This document shows, piece by piece, positions 51,372 to 60,152 of a stretch of DNA of 64,000 nucleotides. The notes under the pieces are model-generated. The model was not told where the DNA came from. It made no database searches and was given only the letters and a program-made list of their open reading frames with translations. The first letter of the stretch is position 1. Each line of letters begins with the position of its first letter. This stretch comes from JBBROS01 sp965217935. Lineage in GTDB: Bacteria > Pseudomonadota > Alphaproteobacteria > Acetobacterales > Acetobacteraceae. The stretch lies in contig OZ244581.1 of NCBI GenBank assembly GCA_965217935.1, positions 806,001 through 870,000 of the forward strand, in the 5' to 3' direction. The position numbers were made by a program, and so were the translations under genes.

Positions 51372-53075
51372 ATGTCCGCCACCGCCCCTCCCCGCCAGCG
51401 CATCATCGACGCCGCCATCGCCTGCTTCACGCAAAACGGCTTCCACGGCGCATCCATGCAGCAGATCTGCGCCGAGGCCGGCATGAGCCCCGGCGCACTT
51501 TACCGCTATTTCCCCAGCAAAGTCAGCATCATCGCCGCCATCGCCGAGGCCGAACGTGCCGGGCACGCCGCCTTCTTCGAGCGCCTCGCCGAAGCCGCGG
51601 ACCCGGTCGAAGCCCTGGCCGGCATCGGCGTCGACAAGCTCGAACAGATGCTCGCCGGCAAAAGCGCCGCCCTCTGCGCCGAAACTCTGGCCGAAGCCGT
51701 CCGCAACCCTGAGGTCCGCGACATGTTCAACCGCAACCTCGCCGAGGCCCGCGCCGCCGTCGTGGGCGCCCTTCGCCGCGGCCAGCAACGCGGCCAAGTG
51801 GACCCCAGCCTCGACCTTGAGACCGCCTGCCAGCTCATCATGGCGATGGGCGACGGCCTCAGCGTGCATCAGGGCCTCGATGCGACCCTCACCGCCACCC
51901 GGTTCCGCCCGGTGTTGCAAGTGCTGCTCCGCCGCTTCCTGCGCCCCGCCCTCGCCCTGTTGCTGCTCGCCCTCGCCGCCCAGCCCCAACCCGCCCTGGC
52001 GCAGCCCGCCGAGCCGCGCCCTCCCAGCGTCACCGTCGTCACCGCCGAGACCGGCGCCATCACCGAGCGCGTCACCCTCAACGGCACCCTGGTCGCCAAG
52101 GAGGACGTGATGGTCAGCCCCCAGCTCGACGGCCTCGCCATCACCGAACTCCTCGCCGAAGAGGGCGACCGCGTCCAGGCCGGCCAGGTCCTCGCCCGCC
52201 TGTCGCACGACATTCTCGATGCTGCCATCGCCCAGAACACCGCCCAGCTCTCCCGCGCCAACGCCGCCATCGCCCAGGCCCGCGCCAGCATCGCCGAGAG
52301 CCAGGCCACGAAAACCGAGGCCGACCTCGCCCTCGAACGCACCCGCAACCTGGTCGGCAACGGCAACGCCTCCCGCGAGGCGTTCGAGCAGCGCACCGCC
52401 GCCGCCCGCATCGCCGCCGCCCGCGCCGATGCCAACCAGAACGCGCTCCATCTCGCCGAGGCCGACCTCGCCCTCGCCCAGGCCCAGCGCGACGAGCTGC
52501 TGGTCCGACGCGCCCGCACCGACATCCGCGCCCCCGTCGCCGGCATCGTCAGCCGCCGCAACGCCCGCCTCGGCGCCGTGGTCGGCGCCGCCGGAGACCC
52601 GCTGTTCCGCATCATCGGCGCCGGCGCCATCGAGCTCGAAACCGATGTTCCCGAAACCCAGCTCGCCAAGCTCAAGCCGGGCCAGCAAGCCCAGGTCGAG
52701 ACCGTGAACGGCGCCCGCCCCGGCCACGTCCGCCTCGTCTCCCCCGAGGTCAACCGCACCACCCGCCTCGGCCGCGTCCGCGTCGCCCTCGACGAGACCG
52801 ACGACCTGATCCTCGGCAGCTTCGCCCGCGCCGAAATCGAGGTCGCAAGGCACGAAGGCGTCCTCGCCCCGCTCTCCGCCGTCCTGTTCCAGCCCGGCGG
52901 CCCCGTCGTCCAGGTCGTGCAGAACGGCCTGGTCGAAACCCGCCCGGTGCAGATCGGCCTGCGCAGCGGCGGCCAGGCCGAGGTCAAATCCGGCCTCAGC
53001 CAGGGCGAGCAGGTCGTCGCCACCTCCGGCACCTTCATCCGCGGCGGCGACCGCGTCGTCGCGGTTGCCCGCTGA
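51372..53075 (+). CDS. TetR-family regulator fused in frame to RND periplasmic adaptor (HlyD/MFP)
   Basis: 567 residues in one uninterrupted frame. Residues about 8-190 form a complete TetR protein: RIIDAAIACFTQNGF and MSPGALYRYFPSK in the helix-turn-helix, then a full-length ligand domain. A membrane segment follows directly (RFLRPALALLLLALAA, about 188-203) with a signal-peptidase-like ALA-QP near 206. Residues 215-567 are an RND adaptor: barrel-sandwich halves, a helical hairpin (ARASIAESQATKTEADLALE) and TDIRAPVAGIVSRR. The ATG at 51372 is chosen because the upstream ATG at 51342 lies inside the operator. An in-frame GTG at 51912 could start a separate adaptor but has no ribosome site. 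It is coupled to the pump gene by TGATG. Confidence 0.88.
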   Translation: MSATAPPRQRIIDAAIACFTQNGFHGASMQQICAEAGMSPGALYRYFPSKVSIIAAIAEAERAGHAAFFERLAEAADPVEALAGIGVDKLEQMLAGKSAALCAETLAEAVRNPEVRDMFNRNLAEARAAVVGALRRGQQRGQVDPSLDLETACQLIMAMGDGLSVHQGLDATLTATRFRPVLQVLLRRFLRPALALLLLALAAQPQPALAQPAEPRPPSVTVVTAETGAITERVTLNGTLVAKEDVMVSPQLDGLAITELLAEEGDRVQAGQVLARLSHDILDAAIAQNTAQLSRANAAIAQARASIAESQATKTEADLALERTRNLVGNGNASREAFEQRTAAARIAAARADANQNALHLAEADLALAQAQRDELLVRRARTDIRAPVAGIVSRRNARLGAVVGAAGDPLFRIIGAGAIELETDVPETQLAKLKPGQQAQVETVNGARPGHVRLVSPEVNRTTRLGRVRVALDETDDLILGSFARAEIEVARHEGVLAPLSAVLFQPGGPVVQVVQNGLVETRPVQIGLRSGGQAEVKSGLSQGEQVVATSGTFIRGGDRVVAVAR

Positions 53076-56000
53076 TGGCCTGGAACGTCTCGGGTGCTGC
53101 GATCCGCAACCCGATCCCCCCGCTCGTCCTGTTCGCCGTCCTCACGGTCGTCGGCATGGTCGCGTTCTTCATGCTGCCCGTCACCCGCGCGCCCAACGTC
53201 GACATCCCCGTCGTCTCCGTCACCGTGACGCAAGCCGGCGCGGCCCCCTCCGAGCTTGAATCGCAGATCACCAAGAAGGTCGAGGACGCCGTGGCCAGCA
53301 TCGCCGGCGTCAAGCACCTCACCAGCACCGTCACCGACGGCAAAAGCCAGACCATCATCGAGCTCCGCCTCGAAGTCAGCAGCGACCGCGCGCTGAACGA
53401 CGTGCGCGACGCCATCGCCAAGATCCGCACCGACCTGCCGCGCGGCATCGACGAGCCGATCATCGAGCGCATCGACGTGGTTGGCCAAAGCATCCAGACC
53501 TTCGCCGTCACCGCCCCCTCGATGACGCTCGAACAACTCTCCTGGTTCGTCGACGACACCATCGTCCGCGACATCCAGGGCGTGGCCGGCGTCGGCCGCG
53601 TCGAGCGCATCGGCGGCGTCACCCGCGAGATCCGCGTCAACCTGGACCCGGACCGCCTCGCCTCCCTCGGCATCACCGCTGGCGACTTCAACGCCCAGCT
53701 CCGCGCGACCAGCGCCGACCTCGCCGGCGGGCGCGGCGAGATCGGCGGCCAGGAGCAGGCCATCCGCACCCTGGCCGCCGCCCGTACCCTTCCCGAACTG
53801 GAGCAGACCCGCATCATCCTGCCCGGCGGGCGCGAAGTCCGCCTCAAGGACCTCGCCACCGTCACCGACACCTACGAGGAACCGCGCGCCTTCGCCCGCC
53901 TCAACGGCGCAACGCCCGTGGTCAGCTTCGCCATCTACCGCGCCAAGGGCGCCAGCGACGTGAGCGTCGGCGACCGCGTCCGCGACCGGCTGGCCGCCCT
54001 GGAAGCCGCCCATCCCGACGTCGCCATCACCAAGATCGACGACAGCGTCCGCGCCACGCGCGGCAGCTATGTGTCGGCCATGCACAGCCTGATCGAGGGC
54101 GCGGTCCTCGCCACCCTGGTCGTGCTGCTCTTCCTCGGCGACTGGCGCGCCACCCTGCTCGCCGCCATCGCGCTGCCGCTATCCATCATTCCCGCCTTCG
54201 CCGCCATGGAGCTGATGGGCTTCTCGCTCAACTTCGTCAGCCTGTTGGCCATCACGCTGGTCACCGGCATCCTGGTCGACGACGCCATCGTCGAGATCGA
54301 GAACATCGTCCGCCACATCCGCATGGGCAAGCGCCCCTACCAGGCCGCCATCGAGGCCGCCGACGAGATCGGCCTCGCGGTCGTCGCCATCACCTGCACC
54401 ATCGTCGCCGTGTTCGCGCCCGTAAGCTTCATGGGCGGCATCGCCGGGCAATACTTCAAGCAGTTCGGCCTCACCGTCGCCGCCGCCGTCGTCGCCTCGC
54501 TGCTGGTCGCCCGCCTGATCACGCCGCTGATGGCCGCCTACCTGATGCGCTCGACCCCGCACCGCACAAAGCCCGACGGCTGGCTGATGCGCGCCTACAC
54601 ACGCTTCCTGCGCCGCACGCTGCGCTGGCGCGGCCTCACCCTCGTCTTCGGCCTCGCCGCCTTCGGCCTGTCGATCTGGTCCACCACCCTGCTGCCCACC
54701 GGCTTCATCCCCCCCGCCGACGAAAGCCGCGTTGTCCTCTCGCTCGAACTGCCGCCGGGCGCCACGCTCGACGACACACGCAACGCCACCGACCGGATCG
54801 CCGCCAGCTTCCGCCAGATCCCCGAGGTCACCAGCGTCTTCGTCGTCGGCGGCACGACGCCCACCGGCGCCGGGGCCGAGATCCGCCGTGCCGCCATGAT
54901 CGTCAACCTCGTGCTCAAGGGCGACCGCGAGCGCAGCCAGAAGCAGATCGAAGCCGAGCTGAGCGACCGCCTCGCCGCCATCCCCGACGTCCGCGGCTGG
55001 TTCGTCAACGACCGCGGCGAGCGCGAGCTCACCATTACGCTGCTGGGCGACGACGCGGCCGCGCTCAACCAGGGCGTCGCCCATCTGGAGACCGGCATGA
55101 GGCGGCTGCCGGGCTTCAGCAACGTCGCCCCGTCGGCCGGGGTCGAGCGCCCGGAGATCAAGATCACCCCCCGCCTCGACGAAGCCGCCCGCTTCGGCGT
55201 CAGCACCGAGGCCATCAGCAACGCCGTCCGCATCGCCACCATCGGCGACATTTCCGCCAACCTCGCCAAGTTCCGCGCCGGCGACCGGCTGATCCCGATC
55301 CGCGTACAATCGAAGCTCTCGCTGCGCGGCGACCTTGGGGCGATGGAAGCCCTGCCCGTCACCGGCGCCGGCGGCCTGTCCGTCCCGCTGCTGGCCGTTG
55401 CCGATTTCAGCATGAGCCAAGGCCCGGCCAGCATCGACCGCTACGACCGCGTCCGCCGCGTCGTCCTCGGCGCGGACCTCGCCCGCGGCCTCGCCCTCGG
55501 CGCCGCCATCCAGCACGTCAACGCCCTGCCCGAAGCCAAGTCCCTCCCCCCTGGCGTCCGCCTGCAGAACGGCGGCGACGCCGAGATCATGGGCGAAGTG
55601 TTCACCGGCTTCGCCATCGCGATGGGCACCGGCCTGCTGCTCGTCTTCGCCGTCCTCATTCTGCTGTTCCGCAGCGTGTTCCAACCCGTCACCATCCTGC
55701 TCAGCCTGCCGCTGTCGCTGGGCGGCGTCATCCTCGCCCTCCTGCTCACCGGCCAGCCGATCAGCATGCCAGTGGTCATCGGCATCCTCATGCTGATGGG
55801 CATCGTCACCAAGAACGCCATCATGTTGGTCGACTACGCCATCGAGCGCCGGGCCGACGGCATGGGCCGCACCGAGGCCATTCTCGACGCCGGGCGCAAG
55901 CGCGCCCGCCCGATCGTCATGACCACGATCGCGATGGTTGCGGGCATGGTCCCGAGCGCGCTCGGCGTCGGCGACGGCGGCGAGTTCCGCGCCCCCATGG

Positions 56001-56176
56001 CCATCGGCGTTATCGGCGGCCTGATCGTCTCCACCGCCCTCAGCCTGGTGTTCGTGCCATCGTTCTACACGGTGATGGACGACCTCTCAGCCTGGGCCGC
56101 GCGCCAGTTGGGCCGCCTGCTTACGCCGCGCGGGCCTGACAAGGAGCCGCAGGGGTATCGTTCGCCGGCGGAGTGA
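53075..56176 (+). CDS. RND efflux transporter inner-membrane permease (HAE1 family)
   Basis: 1033 residues with the duplicated twelve-helix RND layout. The N-terminal helix starts NPIPPLVLFAVLTVVGMVAFF. TM4 carries the proton-relay Asp pair in GILVDDAIVEIENI. A second relay segment, GIVTKNAIMLVDYAIER, provides the TM10 Lys. It exchanges protons for hydrophobic toxicants across the envelope together with the adaptor. No outer-membrane channel gene is adjacent, so a shared TolC-type protein is probably used. The start overlaps the adaptor stop by one base. Confidence 0.94.
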   Translation: MAWNVSGAAIRNPIPPLVLFAVLTVVGMVAFFMLPVTRAPNVDIPVVSVTVTQAGAAPSELESQITKKVEDAVASIAGVKHLTSTVTDGKSQTIIELRLEVSSDRALNDVRDAIAKIRTDLPRGIDEPIIERIDVVGQSIQTFAVTAPSMTLEQLSWFVDDTIVRDIQGVAGVGRVERIGGVTREIRVNLDPDRLASLGITAGDFNAQLRATSADLAGGRGEIGGQEQAIRTLAAARTLPELEQTRIILPGGREVRLKDLATVTDTYEEPRAFARLNGATPVVSFAIYRAKGASDVSVGDRVRDRLAALEAAHPDVAITKIDDSVRATRGSYVSAMHSLIEGAVLATLVVLLFLGDWRATLLAAIALPLSIIPAFAAMELMGFSLNFVSLLAITLVTGILVDDAIVEIENIVRHIRMGKRPYQAAIEAADEIGLAVVAITCTIVAVFAPVSFMGGIAGQYFKQFGLTVAAAVVASLLVARLITPLMAAYLMRSTPHRTKPDGWLMRAYTRFLRRTLRWRGLTLVFGLAAFGLSIWSTTLLPTGFIPPADESRVVLSLELPPGATLDDTRNATDRIAASFRQIPEVTSVFVVGGTTPTGAGAEIRRAAMIVNLVLKGDRERSQKQIEAELSDRLAAIPDVRGWFVNDRGERELTITLLGDDAAALNQGVAHLETGMRRLPGFSNVAPSAGVERPEIKITPRLDEAARFGVSTEAISNAVRIATIGDISANLAKFRAGDRLIPIRVQSKLSLRGDLGAMEALPVTGAGGLSVPLLAVADFSMSQGPASIDRYDRVRRVVLGADLARGLALGAAIQHVNALPEAKSLPPGVRLQNGGDAEIMGEVFTGFAIAMGTGLLLVFAVLILLFRSVFQPVTILLSLPLSLGGVILALLLTGQPISMPVVIGILMLMGIVTKNAIMLVDYAIERRADGMGRTEAILDAGRKRARPIVMTTIAMVAGMVPSALGVGDGGEFRAPMAIGVIGGLIVSTALSLVFVPSFYTVMDDLSAWAARQLGRLLTPRGPDKEPQGYRSPAE

Positions 56177-56240
56177 CAGGATGGGCGCTCGTTCAAGGCT
56201 GATGGGAGCGCGGCCATAATAGTCGATCGTGACGAGTCGG

Positions 56241-56346
56241 AAGCAGGCATTCGTGGCCTGCGCCGTGAATGCCTGCTTAGAAGTCTTTGAAGACGCATCG
56301 TTTTTTCGCGTCGTGACGGTGAGCCGTCCCGCGAGATGATGCTAAG
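56241..56346 (-). repeat. dispersed two-hairpin intergenic element, copy C
   Basis: Reverse orientation. Hairpin b is 56241-56278 (AAGCAGGCATTC / GAATGCCTGCTT). The linker reads CGATGCGTCTTCAAAGAC on the minus strand. Hairpin a, from about 56296 to 56346, has CGCGGGACGGC and GCATCAT. Hairpin a and the linker are read through as the last codons of the 56277-56639 gene. Confidence 0.85.
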
Positions 56347-56639
56347 CCGAAAGCCTTGAACGCCGCGAAGGCAAGGCCGGCAACGGCGGTGACGAACGCG
56401 GCAAGGGCGATCAGTCCGCGCTGCCCGGCGTTGATCAGCCGCTGTTCCATTAATTTCATTTCAACGCGCATATTGTTGATCTCGGCTTTGATCTCGGCGC
56501 GCATGTCCTTCAGATCGCCTTTGGTGGCGACCGTCTCGCCGAGCGCGGTGCGCAGCGCCTCGGGGTGCGCGCGGGCAATGGCGTCATCGACGCCGGCTTG
56601 CTTGAGCCGGTCGATGTAGGCGAGGGTTTCAAACATCAT
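56277..56639 (-). CDS. DUF1640-like coiled-coil membrane-anchored protein with repeat-derived tail
   Basis: About 120 residues. FETLAYIDRLKQAGVDDAIA begins the family-like N-terminus. A heptad-rich segment follows (KGDLKDMRAEIKAEINNMRV), then one hydrophobic helix, GLIALAAFVTAVAGLAFAAF. The last 20 or so residues (SSRGTAHRHDAKKRCVFKDF) are encoded by repeat copy C, and the stop lies in its linker/hairpin junction. Starts at 56654 (GTG), 56639 and 56636 are possible; none has a strong ribosome site. DUF1640/CCDC90 proteins are membrane-tethered coiled coils of uncertain role. Confidence 0.7.
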   Translation of the reverse strand: MMFETLAYIDRLKQAGVDDAIARAHPEALRTALGETVATKGDLKDMRAEIKAEINNMRVEMKLMEQRLINAGQRGLIALAAFVTAVAGLAFAAFKAFGLASSRGTAHRHDAKKRCVFKDF

Positions 56640-56732
56640 GTCGCGCTGCGCCACTCAAGAACGTCTGCTTATGAACAATCAGCCCAGCTCGATCTTAAGC
56701 ATGAGAAGAATTCAACGTTGCCACTGTGATGC

Positions 56733-57047
56733 CTATGGGTCACGATATGAGAATGCGGCATGGGGCTTACAGACGTCCAAGCCGCAATGAGTGGCAGGAT
56801 GGTTCTGCCGGGCAACCTTGGCCAGTAATCCTATATTGAGGGTGGCGGTTTGCCGTTGATCCGCGAGGATGATGCAAGCGTCGCGCTGGAAAGCGTCCAC
56901 GATGCGGTTCGTCGCGCCCAGGCTCTCGTACGGCGTTACGCGCCCACGGCCGACGGCGTAACTGACGGCTTCTTGGCTGAGCGCTGCGCCGCCGCTGCCA
57001 TTGAGTAGATCCGCGCCGCCTAAGCAGACATTCGTGGATTGTGCCAC
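56733..57047 (-). CDS. hypothetical ORF starting inside repeat copy D
   Basis: 104 codons from a GTG at 57047 within hairpin b of copy D. The predicted protein (for example NRIVDAFQRDACIILADQRQ) matches no family I recognise. It is richer in A and T than neighbouring genes, has no ribosome site and could be a remnant. It is listed because it is the only sizeable frame between 56655 and 57347. The rest of that interval shows only repeat D and short unlikely frames. Confidence 0.25.
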   Translation of the reverse strand: MAQSTNVCLGGADLLNGSGGAALSQEAVSYAVGRGRVTPYESLGATNRIVDAFQRDACIILADQRQTATLNIGLLAKVARQNHPATHCGLDVCKPHAAFSYRDP

Positions 57048-57126
57048 GAATGTCTGCTTAGGCGCCTTTGAAGACGCATCATATTTCGCGTCGTGACGGC
57101 GAGCCGCCCCGCGAAACGATGCTGAG
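57019..57126 (-). repeat. dispersed two-hairpin intergenic element, copy D
   Basis: Reverse orientation and the best preserved copy. Hairpin b is CCTAAGCAGACATTCGTGG with its exact complement ending at 57062. The linker contains ATGATGCGTCTTCAAAGG (minus strand). Hairpin a has TTTCGCGGGGCGGC and GACGCGAAA. It lies about 220 bases upstream of maiA and 700 bases from copy C in the same orientation. Confidence 0.87.
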
Positions 57127-57347
57127 GCTCATTGTATTCGATGCCTAGCGGTCGTCGCGTTGCTCCTCAATAAACCCGGCAGCCAGGTTATCGTTGAGCA
57201 TCTGCGAACAAGCGTGATTGGAGCAGCTAACCTTATGGACGTGTTTGCAAAGCTGTCTGACCACTGCCTCCCCAGACATGAGGCAAGCCGGACCGTTGCC
57301 ATTCAGGTGATCCGGTAAGGCCGGCGCCCAAAGCAAGGAACCGCACG

Positions 57348-58022
57348 ATGACCGAGCCCCGTTTCGAACTCTTTGCCTTCTGGCGCACCTCGGCCACCTA
57401 CCGCGTCCGCGTCGCCCTCAATTTGAAGGGACTGGCCGCCGAGGAGACCGTCGTCGACCTGATCGGCGGCAGGCAGCATGACCCGGCGTTCCTCAAGGTT
57501 AACCCATTGGCCGCGATCCCGGCCATGATCGACCGCGAACCCGGCGCGCCGGGCACGCCCCTCACCCAGTCGCTCGCCATCCTCGAGTTCCTGGACGAGA
57601 TCGAGCCCAAGCCGCCGCTGCTCCCCGCCGACCCGCACGGCCGCGCCCGCGTCCGCTCCCTCTCACTGATGCTCGCCGCCGACACCCACCCGCTCATCAC
57701 CCCGCGCATCCGCAAATACCTCGGCGCCAACGCCGGCTTCGACGACGCGGCGTGGAAGGCGTGGCAGACGCATTGGTTCGCCACCGGCCTGCACGCCGTG
57801 GAGCAGCATCTCGCCAGTGACGCGGAAACCGGCTCCTTCTGCCACGGCGACGCGGTGACGATGGCCGACATCTGCCTCGCCAGCATCATCGTCGTCATGC
57901 GTCTCTTCCAAATTGAAGTGTCCGCCATCCCGACGATCGAGCGCATCATGGGCCGATGCGAGGAGCAACAGGAGTTCGGCAAAGCCGCCCCGCTTCGGCA
58001 ACAAGGCGCACCTGCGGCCTGA
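57348..58022 (+). CDS. maiA: maleylacetoacetate isomerase (zeta-class GST family)
   Basis: 224 residues. FELFAFWRTSATYRVRVALN replaces the typical SSCSWRVR zeta motif but keeps the Ser and Arg. LKVNPLAAIPAMID and TQSLAILEFLDE bind glutathione. The second domain has GDAVTMADICLAS. The enzyme isomerises maleylacetoacetate or maleylpyruvate in Tyr/Phe or gentisate breakdown. No partner gene (fumarylacetoacetase, homogentisate dioxygenase) is adjacent, so specificity is not fixed. AAGGAA lies eight bases before the ATG. Confidence 0.85.
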   Translation: MTEPRFELFAFWRTSATYRVRVALNLKGLAAEETVVDLIGGRQHDPAFLKVNPLAAIPAMIDREPGAPGTPLTQSLAILEFLDEIEPKPPLLPADPHGRARVRSLSLMLAADTHPLITPRIRKYLGANAGFDDAAWKAWQTHWFATGLHAVEQHLASDAETGSFCHGDAVTMADICLASIIVVMRLFQIEVSAIPTIERIMGRCEEQQEFGKAAPLRQQGAPAA

Positions 58023-58073
58023 GGGCGGCTTTGCCGGCCTGCTCTGCTGCAGCACTTACTGCCGACGCTGCCC

Positions 58074-58673
58074 TCAGCTTAAACGATTCACCCCGTCGAC
58101 GCGGACATCCGTGTCGAACAACGCGAGCGTGCTGCAAGACGCCGGGTCGAGCGTGAGGCGATGCAGGTGGTCGAGCGACAGGCCAAGCGCCGAGGCCAGC
58201 ACCGCCTTCAGCACGTCGGCGTGGCTGACGACGATCACGGTCCGATCCGCGTATGCCCCGCGCAACCGGTGCAGCGACCGCAAGGCCCGTGCCTGAGCCT
58301 GGCACATGGTCTCCCCGCCGGGGCAGGCGCTCAGGCTGCGCAGCCGGTTCCAAACCTGCCACGCCGGGTCGGGCGCGAGGTCCTCGAAGCGCCGCCCGGT
58401 CCAGGCGCCAAAATCGATCTCCTCGAACCCGGCATCGGTCTCCACCGGCACGCCGAGCACAGCCCCGATGATGCCGGCCGTTTCCCGCGTCCGCTGCACC
58501 GGGCTTGAGACAATGGCGGCGACCGCCTCCCCCTCGAACCGCTTGGCAAGCCGTCCCGCCTGCGCCCGCCCGGCCTCGGTCAAGCCGACCCCTGGCATCC
58601 GTCCGGCCAGCACATGCGGCATCAAGCCATGCGCCGCGTGCCGGACCAGGTGAACCGTCGCCGGGCCAGCCAC
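58074..58673 (-). CDS. histidine phosphatase family protein (PhoE/CobC-like)
   Basis: 199 residues. HLVRHAAHG carries the catalytic RHx motif, SSPVQRTRETA the second Arg, EEIDFGAWTG the acid and VIVVSHADVLKAVL the second His. The GTG start at 58673 lies eight bases after the glucokinase stop, so it probably belongs to the pentose-phosphate operon as its last gene. A sugar-phosphate substrate would fit the context, but this is inference. Confidence 0.85.
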   Translation of the reverse strand: MAGPATVHLVRHAAHGLMPHVLAGRMPGVGLTEAGRAQAGRLAKRFEGEAVAAIVSSPVQRTRETAGIIGAVLGVPVETDAGFEEIDFGAWTGRRFEDLAPDPAWQVWNRLRSLSACPGGETMCQAQARALRSLHRLRGAYADRTVIVVSHADVLKAVLASALGLSLDHLHRLTLDPASCSTLALFDTDVRVDGVNRLS

Positions 58674-58680
58674 GCTCAGC

Positions 58681-59472
58681 TCAGCTTTGGGCAGTCTTCA
58701 GCGTCGGCCCCGTCCCGACCTCGAAGTTGACGTCCAGCCGCGTGTCCCAGAGCCGGACTCCGCCGGTGATGCCCGCCTTATTCGAGACGATCTCCACGTC
58801 GGGCGGAAGGTCGAAGTCGATCAACCGCGCATTGCCGCCGCCGATGTAGAGCCTGTCCCAGTTCACGAACACGCGAAGCTGGTCCAGCATCTTCGCCACC
58901 CGCTTGCGCCAGCGCTTCTTGCCGGTGTGCTCCAGCGCCGCGACACCCAGGTATTCGTCATACGTCTTCTTGCCGTGGATTACGTGCTGGCTCAGTTCCA
59001 GGTGCGGCGAGAGCCGGCCCTCCTGATAAAGCGCGAAGCCGAACCCGGTGCCCAAGGTGATCACGCATTCCAGCCCTTCGCCCCGGATCACGCCCAGCCC
59101 CTGGACCGTGGCGTCGTTCAACAGGCGCACGGGCCGCCCGAGCCGTTCCGTCAGCGTCTCCGACAGCGCGAACCCGGCCCAGGCCTCGGTGCCCAGGTTC
59201 GGCGCCGTCAGCACCCGGCCAGACCGCACCACGCCCGGAAACCCGACGGACACGCGGTCGAACTTGCCCAGGCAATGGGCCAGCCCGACCAGCGCCGGCA
59301 CGACCACGTCGGGCGGCGACGGGTGCGGCGTGTCCACCCGGGCCCGCTTGCCAAGCATCTCGCCCTGCTTGTTCAGCAACCCGGCCTTCAGCCCGGACCC
59401 GCCGATATCCAGCGTGAGCGTGACGGCCTCCTCCTCCGCTGCCTTATTGGCAACATGAGCGGCTTTGCTCAT
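58681..59472 (-). CDS. ROK-family polyphosphate glucokinase-like protein
   Basis: 263 residues. LTLDIGGSGLKAGLLNKQGE is the phosphate-binding motif. VSVGFPGVV, VRLLNDATVQGLG (catalytic Asp), CVITLGTGFGFALYQEG and VNWDRLYIGGGN follow the pattern of actinobacterial polyphosphate/ATP glucokinases. The zinc-binding Cys motif of ordinary ROK kinases is absent, as usual for that group. It would supply glucose-6-phosphate to Zwf in the same operon. ATG 59472 overlaps the rpiA stop (ATGA). Confidence 0.85.
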   Translation of the reverse strand: MSKAAHVANKAAEEEAVTLTLDIGGSGLKAGLLNKQGEMLGKRARVDTPHPSPPDVVVPALVGLAHCLGKFDRVSVGFPGVVRSGRVLTAPNLGTEAWAGFALSETLTERLGRPVRLLNDATVQGLGVIRGEGLECVITLGTGFGFALYQEGRLSPHLELSQHVIHGKKTYDEYLGVAALEHTGKKRWRKRVAKMLDQLRVFVNWDRLYIGGGNARLIDFDLPPDVEIVSNKAGITGGVRLWDTRLDVNFEVGTGPTLKTAQS

Positions 59473-60152
59473 TGACGCTCCAACATCTGCAATCCTTGAT
59501 CGGTCGCCGCGATGACGCTGGCCGCTAACCCTATGAACAAGCCGCTCTCCACAACGCCGGTCACGGACTTGATCCGCGCCTGCAAAGCCGCCGGGTCAGG
59601 GATGCGCCCGAAGGCGCAATCGAGGATGACGTTCCCGCTGTCCGTGCGGAATGGGGCGCCGTCCTTAACCAGACGCAAGTCCGGCGCCGTGCCCAGGCGG
59701 GACAGCTTCAGCGCCGTCGCTTGCCAGCCGAACGCGACGACCTCGACCGGAACCGGCGCCCTGCTGCCAAGACCCGGAACCAGCTTGCCGCCGTCGACGA
59801 TCACGATCATCCGCTCGCTGGCCGAGGCGACGATCTTCTCGCGCAGCAGCGCTCCGCCCAGCCCCTTGATCAGGTCAAGCGTCCCGGTATGCACCTCGTC
59901 GGCGCCGTCGATCGTGAGGTCGATCCGGGGATGGGCGCTGAAATCGACGACCTCGATGCCGAGATCCTTTGCCTGCGCCCCGCTCCGCTCGGAGGTGGGG
60001 ATGGCGACGATGTTCAGCCCGGCCCGGACCCGCCGGGCAAGCGCCTCGATCATCAGCGACGCCGTGGAACCGGTGCCAAGCCCCAGCACCATGCCGTCCC
60101 GCACCTGCTCCACCGCCGCCTCGGCTGCCTGCCGCTTGAGGCTGTCGCTCAT
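59469..60152 (-). CDS. rpiA: ribose-5-phosphate isomerase A
   Basis: 227 residues, the typical size. VLGLGTGSTA, IPTSERS, LTIDGADEV, KGLGGALLREK and the acidic VPVEVV site are all present. It interconverts ribose-5-phosphate and ribulose-5-phosphate. The ATGA overlap with gntK upstream and with the glucokinase downstream shows tight coupling in the pentose-phosphate operon. Confidence 0.96.
   Translation of the reverse strand: MSDSLKRQAAEAAVEQVRDGMVLGLGTGSTASLMIEALARRVRAGLNIVAIPTSERSGAQAKDLGIEVVDFSAHPRIDLTIDGADEVHTGTLDLIKGLGGALLREKIVASASERMIVIVDGGKLVPGLGSRAPVPVEVVAFGWQATALKLSRLGTAPDLRLVKDGAPFRTDSGNVILDCAFGRIPDPAALQARIKSVTGVVESGLFIGLAASVIAATDQGLQMLERQ

Noticed and set aside
51342..51372. Upstream ATG as the start of the TetR-adaptor protein
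   Set aside because: It lies inside the palindromic operator and the probable transcription start region, and the residues added are not TetR-like.
56241..57126. Possible CRISPR array from the repeated palindromes
   Set aside because: The repeats are long, hundreds of bases apart, in intergenic sites across 49 kb, and there are no regular spacers or cas genes.
57145..57336. 63-codon minus-strand frame upstream of maiA
   Set aside because: It has a TTG start with no ribosome site, no recognisable motif, and occupies the probable maiA promoter region.
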